38,697 bases of DNA from Bacillota bacterium. Its GTDB lineage: Bacteria > Bacillota > Clostridia > Oscillospirales > Ruminococcaceae. The notes beneath the pieces were generated by a model. The model was not told the DNA's origin. It made no database searches and saw nothing but the letters and a program-made list of their open reading frames with translations. Position numbers and translations under genes: made by a program. The stretch covers positions 1 to 38,697 of the forward strand of contig JAEZQD010000046.1 of the NCBI GenBank assembly GCA_023413185.1, read 5' to 3'. Positions 38,681-38,697 of the stretch are shown one piece after another (within the stretch, counting starts at the first letter, position 1; the number at the start of each line of letters is the position of its first letter).

Positions 38681-38697
38681 TACAGTCCCGCCTTTCC

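Overview
The window looks like part of the chromosome of an anaerobic, gut- or digester-type Clostridia (Oscillospirales/Ruminococcaceae-like is my best guess). The signs are strong AGGAGG-type ribosome sites, frequent GTG/TTG starts, a trimeric-type [FeFe] hydrogenase, YnzC (DUF896), ComEB, an rRNA-type leader with a Firmicute boxA-like sequence, and intergenic palindromic repeats of a kind I associate with gut Clostridia. Species was not determined and GC content was not computed. There are no phage, plasmid, IS or CRISPR hallmarks; this is mostly chromosomal housekeeping with accessory genes mixed in.

Layout: 1-230, strong promoter and leader of an rRNA operon reading out of the left edge. 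579-2074, a STAS-like protein and an aberrant KASIII (FabH-like) protein. 2124-3672 (minus), FkbM methyltransferase and a ferritin-like protein. 3785-4007, promoter, tRNA-Arg(CCU) and terminator. 4113-6178, a multi-TM membrane LuxR-type regulator followed by a short LuxR-type paralogue. 6260-7437, a DUF4870-like membrane protein and a small lipoprotein. 7503-9786, a DAHP synthase / prephenate dehydrogenase operon headed by a promoter, a tyrosine-rich leader peptide and an intrinsic terminator, i.e. a textbook-like attenuator. 9881-11840, a conserved hypothetical, a solitary Hint domain and an isochorismatase-like hydrolase. 12241-14365, a MarR regulator with twin operators and a MATE pump. 14319-17901 (minus), dCMP deaminase, then GNAT-LURP-aroE-aroK. 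18103-27553 (plus), four cell-envelope proteins: amidase lipoprotein, zinc-ribbon/WG-repeat protein, giant thioester-less alpha-2-macroglobulin lipoprotein, transglutaminase-like lipoprotein. 27679-28008, a nest of palindromic repeats. 28009-31122 (minus), AraC/GyrI-like regulator, DUF3788, GNAT, and MgtC. 31151-36592 (minus), PEBP, YnzC, two tandem MATE pumps, a pseudo-rhomboid and an E2-like acyltransferase. 36888-38680 (minus), the [FeFe] hydrogenase.

How the genes work together: aromatic amino-acid synthesis is represented twice. The entry enzyme and the tyrosine-branch enzyme share one attenuator-controlled operon on the plus strand; shikimate dehydrogenase and kinase sit on the minus strand 6 kb away. 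Drug and metabolite export is represented three times (one MarR-regulated MATE plus the tandem pair). The 18-27 kb block is a surface/envelope module. The hydrogenase at the right edge probably belongs to an NAD(P)-linked bifurcating complex whose other subunits lie outside the window.

The most interesting signal is the 42-codon leader peptide at 7570-7698, with eight tyrosine codons, in front of a 12-bp terminator and the tyrosine-biosynthesis operon. Its stop codon lies inside a 10-nt segment that is exactly complementary to the 3' end of the terminator and its U-tract.
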